A stretch of 64,000 bases of DNA from Legionella drozanskii LLAP-1 (GTDB lineage: Bacteria; Pseudomonadota; Gammaproteobacteria; Legionellales; Legionellaceae), in contig NZ_LNXY01000020.1 in the NCBI RefSeq assembly GCF_001467585.1, positions 1 through 64,000 on the forward strand. Reading direction: 5' to 3'. Shown here piece after piece: positions 62,495 to 64,000 of this stretch (positions within the stretch are counted from its first letter, which is position 1; each line of letters starts with the position of its first letter). The notes under the pieces are model-generated. The model had not been told where the DNA came from and ran no database searches. It saw only the letters and a list, made by a program, of their open reading frames with translations. The translations under genes and the position numbers were made by a program.

Positions 62495-63766
62495 GTGCAG
62501 CTCTCTATAGTCACTTTGCTAATTATTTTAGTTCTGCTGGTTGTTCTCTCTGGTTTCTTTTCGGGATCTGAAATCGGAATGATGTCCCTAAACCGTTATC
62601 GTCTCCGACATTTGGTAAAAAAAAATAATAAGCAGGCGATTCGTGTGAGTCAAATGTTAGCTCGGCCTGATAAATTGTTGAGCGTGTTACTGATTGGCAA
62701 TACTTTGGCTAATATTGTGGCTTCAACGGTTGCTACTTTAGTTGGCCAACGTTTATATGGTGATGCAGGTGTGGCTATTGCAACGCTGCTTTTAACCCTT
62801 GTAATTCTTGTATTCTCAGAAATGACACCCAAAACCTTGGCGGCACTTTATCCGCAACAAGTCGCTTTTGCTGTCGCCTTACCTTTAAAATGGATGCAAA
62901 ATATCATGGCGCCCATTGTGCAAGTCATCAGTTGGATCACTAATGGCATTTTGCGCTTATTTGGTATCTCGATCGATAAAGTACAAAAAGAAGCTTTATC
63001 GGGAGAAGAACTGCGTTCTGTTGTCCATGAAGCGGGTGGACTTTTGCCTATAGAACATAAAAGTATGTTAATCAGTTTGATTGATCTAGAGCAAGCGACC
63101 GTAGAAGATATCATGGTACCGAAAACTGATATTATTGGCCTCGATTTGGAGCAACCTTGGCATGAATTGCTCGATCAATTGGAAACCGCGCAACATACTC
63201 GCTTACCTCTATATAGAGATACGATTGATAATTTAGTGGGTATGGTTCATGTCCGTAATATTCTAAATTTGGCTCTCGATGAGTGTCTAAATATGGAAAA
63301 TTTGTTAAAATCGGCAGCGCCTCCATATTTTATTCCTGAAGCAACCCCTTTAAATGTGCAGATTTTAAATTTTCGCAAAATGAAACGACGGAGTTGTTTT
63401 GTCGTGGATGAATACGGCGATTTACTCGGCTTAGTCACCATGGAAGATATTCTTGAGGAAGTAGTGGGTGAATTTACCACCGACATTGCCGATTTGAGTA
63501 AAGATATTTCCCAACAAGAAGATGGTTCAGTGATTGTGGATGCTAGTATTACTCTGCGCCATTTGAAACGGCTTTTAAATTGGCAATTACCCTTGATTGG
63601 TCCGCGAACGCTGAGTGGATTGATTATCGAACATTTAGGTTACATCCCACCAGCGGATTGTTGTTTGCAGATAGAAAATTTTCAGTTTGAAATCTTGAAA
63701 GTTGGCGATAATACAATAAAAACAGTCAAGATGGTGAAAGTGCATAAGAAAAGGGAGCGAGGGTAA
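62495..63766 (+). CDS. CorB/HlyC-type membrane CBS protein (DUF21)
   Basis: The 423-residue protein has a DUF21 membrane domain (about 1-180; VLSGFFSGSEIGMMSLNRYR), two CBS domains (about 195-320; TVEDIMVPKTDIIGLDLEQP and DYGDLLGLVTMEDILEEVVG-type VDEYGDLLGLVTMEDILEEV), and a C-terminal CorC_HlyC domain (about 335-415). It resembles E. coli YfjD/CorB, linked to Mg2+/Co2+ efflux. It starts with GTG at 62495 and runs opposite to ffh, with a 162-base divergent spacer. Its stop nearly touches that of the convergent RND pump gene. Confidence 0.87.
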   Translation: MQLSIVTLLIILVLLVVLSGFFSGSEIGMMSLNRYRLRHLVKKNNKQAIRVSQMLARPDKLLSVLLIGNTLANIVASTVATLVGQRLYGDAGVAIATLLLTLVILVFSEMTPKTLAALYPQQVAFAVALPLKWMQNIMAPIVQVISWITNGILRLFGISIDKVQKEALSGEELRSVVHEAGGLLPIEHKSMLISLIDLEQATVEDIMVPKTDIIGLDLEQPWHELLDQLETAQHTRLPLYRDTIDNLVGMVHVRNILNLALDECLNMENLLKSAAPPYFIPEATPLNVQILNFRKMKRRSCFVVDEYGDLLGLVTMEDILEEVVGEFTTDIADLSKDISQQEDGSVIVDASITLRHLKRLLNWQLPLIGPRTLSGLIIEHLGYIPPADCCLQIENFQFEILKVGDNTIKTVKMVKVHKKRERG

Positions 63767-63767
63767 A

Positions 63768-64000
63768 TCAGGTTTTAGGCCGTGTTCCTAGCAAGGGCAA
63801 TTTAATAAAATAATACACAGAGGGGAGAACAAATAGGGTAAACACTGTTCCCATACCTAATCCCCCAATCAACACTGTGCCAATCACATGGCGAGATTCA
63901 GCGCCGGCATCATGCGATAAGCATAAAGGAATCGCGCCAAAAACCATGGCCGCTGTGGTCATAAGAATTGGGCGCAAACGTAAGACAGAAGCTTGTTGTA
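63768..64000 (-). CDS. RND efflux pump, C-terminal end (partial)
   Basis: The last 77 residues of an RND-family inner-membrane pump are present; the rest lies beyond the right edge. The motif LRPILMTTAAMVFGAIPLCL is the highly conserved segment before the last membrane helices of AcrB/MdtB-type transporters, followed by GTVLIGGLGMGTVFTLFVLP. This is the usual C terminus. The substrate group (drug or metal) cannot be told. Confidence 0.9.
   Translation of the reverse strand, partial: QQASVLRLRPILMTTAAMVFGAIPLCLSHDAGAESRHVIGTVLIGGLGMGTVFTLFVLPSVYYFIKLPLLGTRPKT

Noticed and set aside
1-64000. tRNA, rRNA, CRISPR array, intact IS or prophage
   Set aside because: No cloverleaf, repeat-spacer pattern, transposase or phage genes were seen.

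Overview
The window looks like chromosome from a Legionella-type gammaproteobacterium. The evidence is moderately AT-rich DNA, an ankyrin protein and several orphan proteins with acidic, Ser/Glu-rich tails (typical of Dot/Icm-type effectors), a PmrA-box-like element before one of them, a Stealth protein, a divergent ArgR/arginine-transport locus and a standard rpsP-rimM-trmD-rplS block. This placement is inference; no species marker such as rRNA is present. No tRNA, CRISPR array, intact insertion sequence or prophage was seen.

Region by region. 0-2.5 kb: a tightly overlapping minus-strand operon (alpha/beta hydrolase, a LuxR-type ligand-binding domain with no DNA-binding domain, an XRE/S24-like regulator, and an MFS symporter broken at the left edge). 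2.6-9.4 kb: a hybrid histidine kinase and a one-module NRPS (formyltransferase, half a condensation domain, adenylation, carrier, thioesterase). 9.4-14.5 kb: accessory region with a GyrI-like protein, two effector candidates, a decayed DUF2235 gene and a methyltransferase. 14.6-16.4 kb: outer-membrane barrel and Stealth phosphotransferase. 16.5-20.6 kb: a coupled four-gene peptide-ligase operon (C39-like peptidase, RLAN/ATP-grasp ligase, GCS2 ligase, N-formylglutamate amidohydrolase-like enzyme). 20.7-24.5 kb: two GT87 glycosyltransferases, a hotdog protein and a BON protein. 24.6-37.5 kb: uvrA, an L,D-transpeptidase, a di-haem cytochrome, a two-component system, thiE-thiM-thiD, lemA-htpX, a DUF1328 protein and corA. 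37.6-41.9 kb: an orphan protein, a small RHH-like protein, an HD-domain protein and a DXD-type glycosyltransferase. 42-52.1 kb: arginine import and synthesis genes with divergent argR. 52.2-58.9 kb: orphan proteins, yadGH, a 2OG oxygenase, a YgjP-type peptidase and Ogt. 58.9-64 kb: rplS-trmD-rimM-rpsP, ffh, a CorB-type protein and the end of an RND pump.

Three systems stand out. First, the arginine locus gathers an ABC importer, argG, argH, carA and a single gene fusing carbamoyl-phosphate synthase large chain to ornithine carbamoyltransferase, under back-to-back promoters that overlap ArgR-box-like sites. Second, the peptide-ligase operon probably builds and trims an unknown gamma-glutamyl or related peptide. 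Third, the formyltransferase NRPS carries a Gln/Glu-like specificity code and lacks a catalytic condensation lobe, so its product is probably a small N-formylated amino-acid derivative.
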